Made by a program: the position numbers and the translations under genes. A stretch of 64,000 nt of DNA, from the NCBI RefSeq assembly GCF_041929845.1, contig NZ_JBHEEH010000001.1, positions 1,054,001 to 1,118,000 on the forward strand, read 5' to 3'. The notes below the pieces were generated by a model, which made no database searches, had not been told where the DNA came from, and saw nothing but the letters and a program-made list of their open reading frames with translations. Shown here piece by piece: positions 18,864 to 26,993 of this stretch. Position 1 is the first letter of the stretch. Each line of letters opens with the position of its first letter. This DNA comes from Paenochrobactrum pullorum. Its GTDB lineage: Bacteria; Pseudomonadota; Alphaproteobacteria; Rhizobiales; Rhizobiaceae.

Positions 18864-19034
18864 GTGCGTTTCGTCCGCCGCTGGATAATGTCGGTGAAGG
18901 ATCTGATCTCGCGTCAATATGTAAATATTGTCAGGAGGCTGGGTTCGTCTCGGCTACTGTTGAATGACGCCAGCGAAAAAGTTAATCTGGCGTTGAATGA
19001 CTGTTACCGTCTTCGTTTTATAAATTATCTATAA
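18864..19034 (+). CDS. Possible small basic protein, doubtful
   Basis: An open frame of 56 codons from GTG 18864, which has a well spaced CAGGAG 6 bases upstream. The product is basic (VRFVRRWIMSVKD and onward) with no recognised domain. Against it, the region contains the second palindrome copy and a further hairpin (ACGCCAG 18966-18972 with CTGGCGT 18987-18993), so it may simply be a structured 3' UTR. Included because the start signal is good; function unknown. Confidence 0.2.
   Translation: MRFVRRWIMSVKDLISRQYVNIVRRLGSSRLLLNDASEKVNLALNDCYRLRFINYL
18915..18938 (+). repeat. Palindrome plus CAGGAG, copy 2
   Basis: CAATAT-GTAA-ATATTG followed by TCAGGAGG, matching the element at 18837-18858 apart from one inserted A in the loop and one A/T change. 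The two copies start 78 bases apart. Confidence 0.5.
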
Positions 19035-19064
19035 AAAAAACCGTAGTCAGAATACTGACCACGG
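19033..19064 (-). terminator. Rho-independent terminator of the cysteine-repeat protein gene
   Basis: On the minus strand CCGTGGTCAG and CTGACTACGG (19041-19064) form a 10-bp stem with one G-U pair. Eight T residues follow at once (19040-19033), and it starts 25 bases after the stop of the gene at 19089-19712. Confidence 0.85.
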
Positions 19065-19088
19065 CTTCCTTTTGATTGTAACCTAAAT

Positions 19089-19712
19089 TTACGATGTGCC
19101 TTTGAGACGAGCATTGCACAGGCTGTAATACCCGCCACCTTTTTGAATCCATTTCAGGCCGTTCAGAGCATTTTTGTCTTTCAGCGCATGATATTGTTCA
19201 AGGCAAGTGTGCATCCGTGCCTTTCCTGCACTTTCATTCGAGAACTTGGATGAAACATTTTTCGGAAATGTGACGCCACGTGGTGCTGCGGTTGTCGGTG
19301 CAGGAGGTTCGCGATCACCATCAGTGCTCAAAGCGGTAAGATCAGCGCCCGGGCCACATTCTGCCTTACGGAAATCATTCCATTTCATACCATTATCAAT
19401 GCCAGCATCTTTGGCTGCCTGATATTTGGCACCGCATTGCTGCATGGTGAGGCTTTTGGGCGCGGTTGCTGCGGCAGCTTTGGCCGGAGCAGCCTTTTTA
19501 GCCGGAGCTTGTGCTGGTGTCTCAGTTCCGCACTGAGCTTTACGATATTCATTCCAGTTGAGGCCACCCAAAGTGCCGGCATCTTTCGCTGCCTGATATT
19601 TTGCACTGCATTCCTGCATGGTCAGTGCATTAGCAGGAGTGTTTAAAGCCATAACAGCGATTGTTGCAACAACTGCTGTTCCAGCCAAGCCTGCAAGTGA
19701 ACGAATAAGCAT
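19089..19712 (-). CDS. Secreted protein with three cysteine-bracketed repeats
   Basis: A 207-residue exported protein of unknown function. A signal peptide (residues 1-29, ending ANA) is followed by three related repeats. Two are near identical: residues 32-61 (MQECSAKYQAAKDAG, then WNEYRKAQC) and 90-119 (MQQCGAKYQAAKDAG, then WNDFRKAEC). The third, residues 167-199, is diverged (MHTCLEQYHALKDKN, then LC). Each has a Cys near each end (35/61, 93/119 and 170/199), suggesting one disulfide per repeat. Ala/Pro/Lys-rich linkers separate them. Similar repeat proteins occur in Brucella and relatives as hypothetical exported proteins. It has its own terminator and appears monocistronic. Confidence 0.8.
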   Translation of the reverse strand: MLIRSLAGLAGTAVVATIAVMALNTPANALTMQECSAKYQAAKDAGTLGGLNWNEYRKAQCGTETPAQAPAKKAAPAKAAAATAPKSLTMQQCGAKYQAAKDAGIDNGMKWNDFRKAECGPGADLTALSTDGDREPPAPTTAAPRGVTFPKNVSSKFSNESAGKARMHTCLEQYHALKDKNALNGLKWIQKGGGYYSLCNARLKGTS

Positions 19713-19889
19713 AATAAAACTCCTGTTTTAAATTGCCGTTATTATATGTCCTTCTCAGGAGATACGACAAGGTCGTCAGGCGTTAATTTCAATAATATTG
19801 CTATTTTAGAATGAGTTTTATTAAACAGCATTATGCATATAGTACTTATCTATAAGTATTTTATACATTTTATAGAATATTGATATAGC

Positions 19890-20147
19890 CTAATGCATGA
19901 TCATCCATTTGCGTGCTTCATGTAAAGCAGAAGCCAATTCTGTTTTTGACATGGTACGCGCCAATTGGCTGCGCAAGTCAGCAGCCTGTTTATGGCCGCG
20001 TATTGCTGCAATATTCAGCCATTTATGCGCTTCAACGACATTTATTTCGCAATCACGTCCAGTCGCGTACATGACACCCATCTCAAAAAGGATTTGATCT
20101 TCGGTGACTATATCTTCATGCCGGACAGGCTTTTTAAAATGTGTCAT
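19890..20147 (-). CDS. Small Sel1-like repeat protein
   Basis: An 85-residue cytoplasmic protein with a single Sel1-like (SLR) helical pair: FEMGVMYATGRDCEINVVEAHKWLNIAAIRGHKQA, where A-x-x-G and AHKWLNIAA are the diagnostic parts. A second helical region ends ARKWMIMH. Sel1 repeats mediate protein contacts; a partner cannot be deduced. The start has a modest AGGA about 12 bases upstream. It is flanked by long non-coding stretches. Confidence 0.72.
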   Translation of the reverse strand: MTHFKKPVRHEDIVTEDQILFEMGVMYATGRDCEINVVEAHKWLNIAAIRGHKQAADLRSQLARTMSKTELASALHEARKWMIMH

Positions 20148-20282
20148 CGTCTCATATTCCTGTTGAATAACAAAAAACTGTTTTTGTTTAAGCGGATCTT
20201 CGACAGCAGGAATTATAAATGTGCGGGATTAAACGGCGGGTTAAATGGAATGCTTAACATTTGGTGAGTGCAGTTGGCACAA

Positions 20283-20317
20283 ATTGTAAAAGCGCCATAT
20301 CGGAGAATACGGCGCTT
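20283..20317 (-). terminator. Terminator of the GST gene
   Basis: AAGCGCC (20290-20296) and GGCGCTT (20311-20317) form a 7-bp stem. On the minus strand it is followed by TTTACAATTT. It lies 27 bases beyond the stop of the GST gene. Confidence 0.7.
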
Positions 20318-20343
20318 ATATTCAAGACAGGTTTTAATGCTGG

Positions 20344-21051
20344 TTATTTCGCTTTTTGTCCAAATAATATGCTTTGTGCCTGCTTATCAGTAGCAAGGTT
20401 GGATTTTTCACGTTCCGCCTTGCCAATTTCCATACCGCGCTGAACAGCTGAACGGGTGAGCATATGTTCATACCAGCGTTTCAGATTTGGGAAATCTTCC
20501 AGTTTCTGAGCATAATTCTTATAGGCACTGACCCAGCCAACACAGGCCATGTCGGCAATTGAATAATCTCCGGCAATGTAATCTTTGCCTTCCAACTGTC
20601 GGTTCAGCACACCATAAAGACGATTAACTTCATTGGTATAGCGTTCAATGCCGTATTGTACCTTTTCAGGCGCATAAACACGGAAATGTCCCGCCTGACC
20701 GGACATAGGTCCAAGTCCCCCCATCTGCCACATCAACCACTCATCAACGGCTACACGGGCACGTTCATCGCTTGGATAGAAGCGGTTAAATTTGCGGCCG
20801 AGATATTGCAGAATTGCCCCGGATTCAAAAACGGAAATCGGTTTTCCGTCTGGACCTTCAGGATCAATAATAGCCGGCATGCGGTTGTTGGGTGCAATTT
20901 TGAGGAAGGACGGCTCAAACTGATCGCCTTTGCCGATATTGATATATTTGACCTCGTAAGGAACGCCCAGTTCTTCCAGCATAATGCTGATTTTCCAGCC
21001 ATTGGGTGTCGGCCAATAATAAAGCTCAATAGGTTTGGTCTGCGTAGTCAT
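20344..21051 (-). CDS. Glutathione S-transferase family, Nu class (YfcG/YghU-like)
   Basis: Glutathione-dependent disulfide-bond oxidoreductase of 235 residues when started at ATG 21051 (GGGAG upstream). The upstream frame to 21090 adds 13 unconserved residues. The N-terminal thioredoxin-like domain shows LYYWPTPNGWKISIMLEELG, where TPNGWK is the Nu-class active-site loop, and NNRMPAIIDPEG with the cis-Pro. FESGAILQYLG binds the glutathione gamma-Glu. The all-helical C-terminal domain has YSIADMACVGWV. Cytoplasmic thiol-redox role is inferred from the class. Confidence 0.9.
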   Translation of the reverse strand: MTTQTKPIELYYWPTPNGWKISIMLEELGVPYEVKYINIGKGDQFEPSFLKIAPNNRMPAIIDPEGPDGKPISVFESGAILQYLGRKFNRFYPSDERARVAVDEWLMWQMGGLGPMSGQAGHFRVYAPEKVQYGIERYTNEVNRLYGVLNRQLEGKDYIAGDYSIADMACVGWVSAYKNYAQKLEDFPNLKRWYEHMLTRSAVQRGMEIGKAEREKSNLATDKQAQSILFGQKAK

Positions 21052-21231
21052 GAGAAACTCCCGATTATGGCTTCGATATGGTTTGAACATATGTGCTGTA
21101 TTTCATCACGCAAGGGGCGTGCACAACTATTTTGCTTTTTAAACAATATGAATGCTGCATGAATGCCAGTCTCAGAAAAGGTTCATGCCGCTTTTCTATG
21201 ATGGTGTCATATCGTCGGAAAGGGGATTAAT

Positions 21232-21360
21232 ATGCTGAATAAATCTGTCATTGCCGTTTTATTATTTGCAGGGATTGTGCTGGTTTCACTGAGCACTATC
21301 GGCAAATTTGATGGTCATATGCAATTGGTGGCCTTTAACCATATAAAGATGCTGCCATGA
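21232..21360 (+). CDS. Small hydrophobic ORF, 42 residues
   Basis: ATG 21232 is preceded by a strong Shine-Dalgarno sequence (AAAGGGGA). The peptide starts MLNKSVIAVLLFAGIVLVSL, a single membrane helix or signal anchor, and ends with a short polar tail. The stop overlaps the start of the next small ORF by ATGA. I recognise no family. It could be a real small membrane protein or the remnant of a larger gene broken by a frameshift. Confidence 0.4.
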   Translation: MLNKSVIAVLLFAGIVLVSLSTIGKFDGHMQLVAFNHIKMLP

Positions 21361-21464
21361 TCAGTGCAGCCATTTCCTACCTCGCTTTAATGGTGCGTAT
21401 GTTGATTTTTTGCACTGTCTTTATTGGCCCGTCTGCTTCTTTCGCATTGTTGAATTCTGCCTAG
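21357..21464 (+). CDS. Small hydrophobic ORF, 35 residues, overlapping the previous one
   Basis: Begins in the ATGA overlap at 21357-21360 and ends TAG at 21464. The peptide is almost wholly hydrophobic (ISAAISYLALMVRMLIFCTV and onward) and contains a possible signal-peptide-like end, PSASFALLNSA. The coupled arrangement is the main reason to list it. No homologue recognised; translation is unproven. Confidence 0.3.
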   Translation: MISAAISYLALMVRMLIFCTVFIGPSASFALLNSA

Positions 21465-21577
21465 CCTGCCAAAATCAGTGCTGCTGGATTGGTTATTTTT
21501 GTTAGTCTCCAACGCGCGGCATAAAATTATACATCTATATACTCCCCGTTGTGGCTCGACTCGCTATATAGTAAGCC

Positions 21578-23080
21578 ATGACAAACAAAATCGATCTTCC
21601 TTTTCTTTCCGAAATCGTAACGCCGCCTTTGGCTGCACCGGAAAATTTTGACGATGCCCGTGCTGCCGTCGCTGCACTGCGCAAGCTTTATGAACGTAAT
21701 ACTGCCTTTTTACGTGATGCGTTTGAAAAGGTAGCTTTAGGCAAACTCCCGGCGCGTCGCTATCGCGCCTTCTATCCGGAGTTGAAACTCTCCACCACCA
21801 GCTTTGCTCATGTGGATACGCGTTTGGCCTATGGTCATGTTTCTGCGCCCGGTGATTACACCGCGACCATTACCCGCCCTGACCTTTTTGAGCATTATCT
21901 GATCGAACAAATCCGTCTGTTGATGCGTAATCACAATGTCGGTGTCATAGTGCAGGAATCATCCACACCCATTCCTCTGCATTTTGCTTTTCTCGAAGGC
22001 ACACATGTGGATGGCTCAGTTGCCACTGCTTTTGCACATCCTTTACGTGATCTCTTTGATGTGCCTGATTTAAGCAGCACAGATGATAAGATCGCCAATG
22101 GTGATATCGAGTTGATACCGGGTGAGGCGATGCCGCTGGCGCCTTTTACAGCGCAACGCATTGATTACTCGCTGCAACGTTTAGCACATTACACAGCGAC
22201 CAGTCCGGCACATTTTCAAAATTATGTGCTTTTTACCAATTACCAATTTTATATTGATGAATTTTGCAACTATGCCCGCAAGCTGATGGCGGGGGGCGGT
22301 GGCGGTTATCAACGCTTTGTCGAGCCGGGTAATTTGGTGACGTTGGCTGGCGATAGTGAGCCCACAATTGGCACACCCGCATCCCGTATGCCGCAAATGC
22401 CAGCCTATCACCTGCAAAGAGATGATCATTCCGGCATCACCATGGTCAATATCGGTGTGGGGCCATCCAATGCCAAAACCATTACCGATCATATTGCTGT
22501 GCTTCGTCCGCATGCATGGTTGATGCTTGGTCACTGTGCTGGTCTGCGCAACAGTCAACAATTGGGTGATTATGTGCTCGCACATGCTTATGTGCGGGAA
22601 GATCATGTGCTTGATGATGATCTGCCTGTGTGGGTACCAATTCCGGCTCTGGCTGAAATTCAGGTGCCGCTGGAAGATGCGGTGGAAGAAATCACCGGTC
22701 TTGAAGGTTATGATTTGAAACGCATCATGCGTACCGGTACGGTTGCGACTATCGACAACCGGAACTGGGAGCTGCGGGATGAACGCGGTCCTGTACAGCG
22801 ACTTTCGCAATCCCGCGCTATAGCTTTGGATATGGAATCTGCCACCATCGCGGCCAATGGTTTCCGCTTTCGTGTGCCTTATGGCACTTTGCTTTGTGTT
22901 TCAGACAAGCCATTGCATGGTGAGTTGAAACTGCCAGGTATGGCGACCGAATTTTATCAGCGTCAAGTGGCACAGCATTTGCATATCGGCATCAGAGCGA
23001 TGGAAAAAATTGCAGCCATGCCGCAAGAGCGGTTGCATTCGCGCAAATTACGCAGCTTCTACGAAACTGCGTTCCAGTAA
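21578..23080 (+). CDS. amn: AMP nucleosidase
   Basis: Hydrolyses AMP to adenine and ribose 5-phosphate, a purine salvage and adenylate-pool control step. The 500-residue protein has the N-terminal Amn regulatory domain (FDDARAAVAALRKLYERN, then RAFYPELKLSTTSFAHVDTR) and a C-terminal nucleoside-phosphorylase-like domain. The latter includes VGPSNAKTITDHIAVLRPHA, MLGHCAGLR and ALDMESATIAANGFRFRVPYG, where the Glu in DMES is the expected purine-site residue. Length matches the family. It appears to be a single-gene transcript. Confidence 0.95.
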   Translation: MTNKIDLPFLSEIVTPPLAAPENFDDARAAVAALRKLYERNTAFLRDAFEKVALGKLPARRYRAFYPELKLSTTSFAHVDTRLAYGHVSAPGDYTATITRPDLFEHYLIEQIRLLMRNHNVGVIVQESSTPIPLHFAFLEGTHVDGSVATAFAHPLRDLFDVPDLSSTDDKIANGDIELIPGEAMPLAPFTAQRIDYSLQRLAHYTATSPAHFQNYVLFTNYQFYIDEFCNYARKLMAGGGGGYQRFVEPGNLVTLAGDSEPTIGTPASRMPQMPAYHLQRDDHSGITMVNIGVGPSNAKTITDHIAVLRPHAWLMLGHCAGLRNSQQLGDYVLAHAYVREDHVLDDDLPVWVPIPALAEIQVPLEDAVEEITGLEGYDLKRIMRTGTVATIDNRNWELRDERGPVQRLSQSRAIALDMESATIAANGFRFRVPYGTLLCVSDKPLHGELKLPGMATEFYQRQVAQHLHIGIRAMEKIAAMPQERLHSRKLRSFYETAFQ

Positions 23081-23207
23081 TTGATAAAATGACGTCCGGA
23101 TTTTCGTGCCAATCTCATGGTTATAAAAAACCCGGAAGGCACTTCAGCTTAATCTAAGCCGTTTTACTTTGTAGATTTGCTCTCATTTTGGGGGAGAAGA
23201 CAGTTTT

Positions 23208-24221
23208 ATGCGTACGACAAAAAAAACTTCATCATTAAGCTTTGCAGCTTTTATTGTTGCGGTTCTTGCAACGATTCCACTGGTGCTCGGTTTTTTTGGA
23301 GAAGTGCATCCCGCGCTTGATACATTTTCGCATATTCGCGCACATTTGTCGGTGGCTCTGCTGCTGTTTTCATTACCACTTTTGTTGACAGGTCTTAAAC
23401 GGGAAGCTTTGTTGCTCTGTCTGTTTTGCGTTCTAAGTTTTGCAACAACGCTTGAAATTCTGCGCGATCAGCTATCCGGTATTGAATTGCCGGAGTCAAA
23501 GAAGATAGAAGGCGCAACTTATAGTCTGGTGCAGATCAACCTGCTTTACGATCATCCGGAGCCACAACGTGTTCTGCAAATGATTGGTCAGCAAAATCCG
23601 GATGTGATCACATATCAGGAGGCCTCCAAATATTGGGAACCATGGCTGAAAATTTTGGAAGGCCGTTATCCTTACCATTTATTGTGTAAGGATTATCCAA
23701 ATTCATGGGGTGTTGGCATTTTATCAAGAAGGCCATTCATTGAGGGCGCCGAGCGCCTTTGTGTCGATGATGGTGTATTGGCAGCGGTGCCGATTGATTT
23801 TGGCGGGCAGATTGCAACCATTGCCTCGCTGCATTTGTCATGGCCGTGGCCGAAACAACAGCCGGAACAGTTAAAGAAGATTGAGCCTTCTTTGCGGGCT
23901 ATGAAGCATCCACTAATTATTGCCGGCGATTATAATGCGACCAGCTGGAGTCATGCGCTGGCGCGTATGACGCAAGCGTCAGATACATATGATGTGCGCG
24001 GCATCGGCGCAACATGGATGCTGAAACAATTGCCGATCAGTTGGGCTAAATGGCTTGGAGTGCAGATTGATCATATTTTGGTTAGTGCCAACATTTTCAT
24101 CGAAGAGGCAAAGACATTGGATGAGGTCGGCTCTGATCACTTACCATTGTACATGAAGTTTACTTTGCCAACTACAGCTGAACCATCAGAAGATTCGGAC
24201 GCACAGATAGTTCAGCGCTAA
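23208..24221 (+). CDS. Membrane-anchored endonuclease/exonuclease/phosphatase family protein
   Basis: 337 residues: three N-terminal membrane helices (about 11-30, 44-62 and 66-84), then an EEP-fold domain from about residue 105. Catalytic-type motifs are in place: NPDVITYQEA (metal-binding Glu), SLHLSWPWP, GDYNATSWS (Asp/Asn), QIDHILV and GSDHLPL (final Asp-His). This topology is common to alphaproteobacterial EEP proteins of unknown substrate; DNA, phosphoinositide or sphingolipid-like substrates are all possible. A strong GGGGGAG lies upstream of the ATG. Confidence 0.85.
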   Translation: MRTTKKTSSLSFAAFIVAVLATIPLVLGFFGEVHPALDTFSHIRAHLSVALLLFSLPLLLTGLKREALLLCLFCVLSFATTLEILRDQLSGIELPESKKIEGATYSLVQINLLYDHPEPQRVLQMIGQQNPDVITYQEASKYWEPWLKILEGRYPYHLLCKDYPNSWGVGILSRRPFIEGAERLCVDDGVLAAVPIDFGGQIATIASLHLSWPWPKQQPEQLKKIEPSLRAMKHPLIIAGDYNATSWSHALARMTQASDTYDVRGIGATWMLKQLPISWAKWLGVQIDHILVSANIFIEEAKTLDEVGSDHLPLYMKFTLPTTAEPSEDSDAQIVQR

Positions 24222-24323
24222 ACTATTGATTAGTGATTTTAGCGCCAAAAGTAGGCCGCCTGTCTCAGGCTGTCAGCTTGATGACTTTAACTGCATTTGC
24301 CGCTAAATTGAACGCACGGCTTT

Positions 24324-24680
24324 CTATTTACATTTTGACCAGCAGCTCATGGATGTGATGAGCCATCCCAGAATGAGAATAGTGCCACCGGTGGGGGCCG
24401 CAAACGGGAAAAGTCTTTGTCCCATTATATCGCGGGCAAGCAAGTCACCACAAAATAGCAATAGACCAATAATGATAGCTGAGCCACCGATCGTTGCGGT
24501 GCGGCTTTGGCCACTTAAAATTGACAGAGCAAGGAAAGCAGGAGCGTGGCCTAAGAGAATAGGGGCGACTGTATTCAAATTGCCGGTATCATTATGCGCC
24601 GCACCTGCATAGGCGATCAGGGCTAAAGCACCGGTTAATCCACCAATTGTTGAAAAATAACGATTAATTTTCACAGTCAA
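24324..24680 (-). CDS. DUF423 family small membrane protein (YgdD-like)
   Basis: 118 residues with four hydrophobic segments. The last part, FPFAAPTGGTILILGWLITS, is the DUF423 signature, in which a P-x-G-G loop precedes a Gly-Trp helix. The start is TTG at 24680, chosen because GAGG lies 7 bases upstream; a GTG at 24674 is the alternative. Function of the family is unknown. It is convergent with the upstream EEP gene, about 100 bases away. Confidence 0.85.
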   Translation of the reverse strand: MTVKINRYFSTIGGLTGALALIAYAGAAHNDTGNLNTVAPILLGHAPAFLALSILSGQSRTATIGGSAIIIGLLLFCGDLLARDIMGQRLFPFAAPTGGTILILGWLITSMSCWSKCK

Positions 24681-25020
24681 TTTATGCCTCGGTTATTAGC
24701 TCGTAAAGTTTCAGAATATAGCAAAACACGCGAGCCCACGCCTATCAGAGCCCTATGGATCTAGCCTCCTATTTAATAGCGCATAGTTATGCAATTCTTA
24801 AAAGCAATTAATTGTTATTCTTTGTGCTTAGCAGCGACATTAAATTTTCAAATCAAACTTAAGTGCTGAGAATTGAACATTGGAAAGCAAAGTTACTCTC
24901 CGCTTGCCAACTATTTTATTAGGAAGAAGTTTGAATTGGCACCTAAGAAATAATCATCGTCATGTGATCGGTGCCAGCAGAATTCGTGAATATAAAAGAT
25001 ACTGAAATATAATTTGAAAC
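24681..25020. other. A/T-rich intergenic stretch between DUF423 gene and porin terminator
   Basis: 340 bases with no ORF, RNA gene or convincing hairpin that I can support. The part next to 24680 must contain the promoter of the DUF423 gene. Confidence 0.6.
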
Positions 25021-25050
25021 AAAAAAAGCGCCAGTGAAAATCACTGGCGC
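25021..25050 (-). terminator. Rho-independent terminator of the porin gene
   Basis: GCGCCAGTGA (25028-25037) and TCACTGGCGC (25041-25050) form a perfect 10-bp stem with a 3-base loop. On the minus strand it is followed by seven T residues (25027-25021). It is 23 bases past the porin stop. Confidence 0.93.
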
Positions 25051-25073
25051 CTTATTATCAAACCAAGGTCTGA

Positions 25074-26153
25074 TTAGAAAGAACGCTGGAAGCGAAGCAT
25101 GCCCTGTACGTTGTCTTTCTTAGCAACATCGTAGTGACCGTTGTTCTTGAAACGTGTCCAAGTTACTTCAGGAGTAATCTTGAAGCCAGGAACCAGTTCG
25201 TAAGCTACGTTAGCAGAAACAGAGGTCTTACCGAAGTCTTCTGTTGCAGCCTGGATGTTGAAGGTTGCTTTGTCGGTTGCCTTGAATGCGGCACCACCCC
25301 AAACAGCCCACTTACCACCGAAGCTACCGTATGCCTGGTCAACTGTCTTGTCAGCTGCATAAGCACCCATCAACCACAGGGAAACCTGGTCGCTTACATT
25401 TACGTCACCGCGTACTTTAGCTGACCAATCTTCGATAACTGAGTCGTAAGCAACAACAGCTGCGATCGAACCCCAGCCCTGAGCGAATTTCAGACCACCA
25501 ACAACGTGTGGAACATATTCGTTGATTACGTAGTCACCGCCACCTTGTTCAACAGCGATAACAGCGGAGAAGCCGTTGCCACCGGAGAAGGTGTAAGCAA
25601 TCTGACCGGTACGTGTGAACGAACCTTCAGAAATTACGTCATCGTTAAGAATGTCGCCGAGGTAGCCGGTGAATTCTTTAAACATGGTTTTGCCGAGACC
25701 GACGCGGAAGCCGGACAGGTCAATCCACGCATATTCAAGAACGGAACCGCGTGTATCGTTGCCGTAACGGTCGCTCTTGTCTGCTGAGTAGTCGTCACCG
25801 CTTGCATCAGCATTGTAGTTGAAGCGAACTTCAGTGTATGTGCCGAGTGTGCCGAGTTCTGTTTCAGAAGCGGTACGAACCTGCAGTGCGAAACGTGCAT
25901 GCTTGTCCCAGCCTTCACGCTTGCCGCCGTTGTATGCATCGTCGCCGCCCTTAACGTCGTAACGTACATAGCCGCCGATGCGGAGGCAGGTTTCGGTGCC
26001 TGGAATGTAGAAGTAGCCAGCGCCGTATGCATCGCAAACGCGAACATATTCAACAGCTTCTGGTTCTGGTGCGATGATTGCGTCGGCTGCGTTTGCGCCG
26101 GTAGCTGCTACAACTGCTGCAGCGGAGCCGAGGAGAAGGCTCTTGATGTTCAT
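25074..26153 (-). CDS. Outer-membrane porin, Brucella Omp2a/Omp2b type
   Basis: Trimeric general-diffusion beta-barrel porin of the alphaproteobacterial porin_2 family. I start at ATG 26153 (GGAGG upstream), giving 359 residues; the frame continues open upstream but that part is unlike a signal peptide. Residues 1-22 are the signal peptide (ending ANA). The conserved N-terminal cysteine pair is Cys40 and Cys56 (YVRVCDAYG, then ETCLRIGGYVRYDV). Alternating strands run to the C-terminal Phe (RFQRSF). Brucella carries two divergent copies, omp2a and omp2b; here only one is visible and no second copy lies in the 570 bases upstream. Base composition is more G/C-rich than its surroundings, as expected for a highly expressed gene. 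Confidence 0.95.
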   Translation of the reverse strand: MNIKSLLLGSAAAVVAATGANAADAIIAPEPEAVEYVRVCDAYGAGYFYIPGTETCLRIGGYVRYDVKGGDDAYNGGKREGWDKHARFALQVRTASETELGTLGTYTEVRFNYNADASGDDYSADKSDRYGNDTRGSVLEYAWIDLSGFRVGLGKTMFKEFTGYLGDILNDDVISEGSFTRTGQIAYTFSGGNGFSAVIAVEQGGGDYVINEYVPHVVGGLKFAQGWGSIAAVVAYDSVIEDWSAKVRGDVNVSDQVSLWLMGAYAADKTVDQAYGSFGGKWAVWGGAAFKATDKATFNIQAATEDFGKTSVSANVAYELVPGFKITPEVTWTRFKNNGHYDVAKKDNVQGMLRFQRSF

Positions 26154-26722
26154 TTCTGACCTCCAGTCAAAGTTTAAAAACGGGTTTGGGCATTTCTTTT
26201 TGGCTGAAGGACAACCTGTCCCCATCCCCTTGTTTGAAAAAGTCGCCCCGAAGCGCGCCCCTTTCTGATGTGAAGATACTCCGCCCGAATTTTGATGCAA
26301 CTGGGAAAACAACTCTGACGGCTTACTCATGTCTCTATGGAGGGGGCTTGTTGCACAAAAGACACGAATTTAGCTATCACTGCAGAATTTATTAAGGAAT
26401 TAGCAATCGAAGTTAACGGTTCTTAACAGTTTCAAAGCGCATTGGGCTGGTAAAAGCCATGTCTATCTGCCGGAATCGCGCAAATCACTTGAAAGCCCTC
26501 ATGCTGATGAGCTTGAATTTTGAGTGATTTGCATCAGCAAATTTTCTGGAAGATACATTATTATATATACGGTCTACAGGCATGATTGGCTTAAGGCAGA
26601 TCTTAAGTCATGCGCTTCACCTGTCATTTCTGTCAGATATATGTGTGCGGAATTAAAAATTTTGAAGATAAAACTTTAAATTGCTTGAACTTAGTGAATT
26701 AACCAGCTATCTGGCCTGTACC
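26154..26722. other. Long porin upstream region
   Basis: 569 bases without a supported gene between the porin and tRNA-Ser. The half nearest the porin should hold its promoter and leader. Features seen: a 10-base inverted repeat with internal hairpins (26480-26545) and a nested palindrome at 26581-26612 (CATGA and TCATG flanking two CTTAAG hexamers). Neither can be assigned to a known regulator. Confidence 0.6.
26480..26545. other. Potential structured RNA or attenuator-like element upstream of the porin
   Basis: GCAAATCACT (26480-26489) pairs perfectly with AGTGATTTGC (26523-26532) around an inner CTCAT-gctg-ATGAG hairpin. The second arm can alternatively pair with GCAAA just downstream (TTTGC-atca-GCAAA, followed by TTTTC). 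The two pairings exclude each other, like a switch. Orientation and expression are unknown. Confidence 0.3.
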
Positions 26723-26812
26723 GGAGAGGTGGCCGAGTGGTCGAAGGCGCTCCCCTGCTAAGGGAGTAGACCCGTGAGGGTCTCGTGGGTTCGAATCCCA
26801 TCCTCTCCTCCA
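26723..26812 (+). tRNA. tRNA-Ser (GCU anticodon)
   Basis: A 90-base class II tRNA. The acceptor arms GGAGAGG (26723-26729) and CCTCTCC (26802-26808) pair fully. The D-arm is typical (GGCCGAGTGGTCGAAGGC). The anticodon arm CTCCC-CTGCTAA-GGGAG places GCT at the anticodon. A long variable arm (ACCCGTGAGGGT) and the T-arm with GGTTCGAATCC follow. CCA is encoded at the 3' end (26810-26812). It reads AGC/AGU serine codons. Confidence 0.97.
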
Positions 26813-26993
26813 TTTTCCCAAACATCTTGATTTTAATAGAATGAGCAGAATAGTTGTTTCTGCTGAACTCTCCATATTTTTCAAAAAATCAGTTGATTCG
26901 TGCGTCTTTGAACAGTTTTTCAAAAGGCAAAACTGGATTCTCTTTATTGATCTCCTTATTGCTTAATCTTTATCAGAATCATCGAGAGAAGGG

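Noticed and set aside
22181..22810. 209-codon open frame antisense to amn
   Set aside because: Lies wholly inside the well supported AMP nucleosidase gene; composition is His/Thr/Ile-rich as expected for a reverse-frame shadow, with no domain.
25634..26053. 139-codon frame antisense-frame within the porin
   Set aside because: Low-complexity Thr/Ala-rich translation of a G/C-rich porin; no start signal.
26154..26330. Upstream extension of the porin frame
   Set aside because: It would add 59 residues before a clear signal peptide that has its own GGAGG; treated as untranslated leader.
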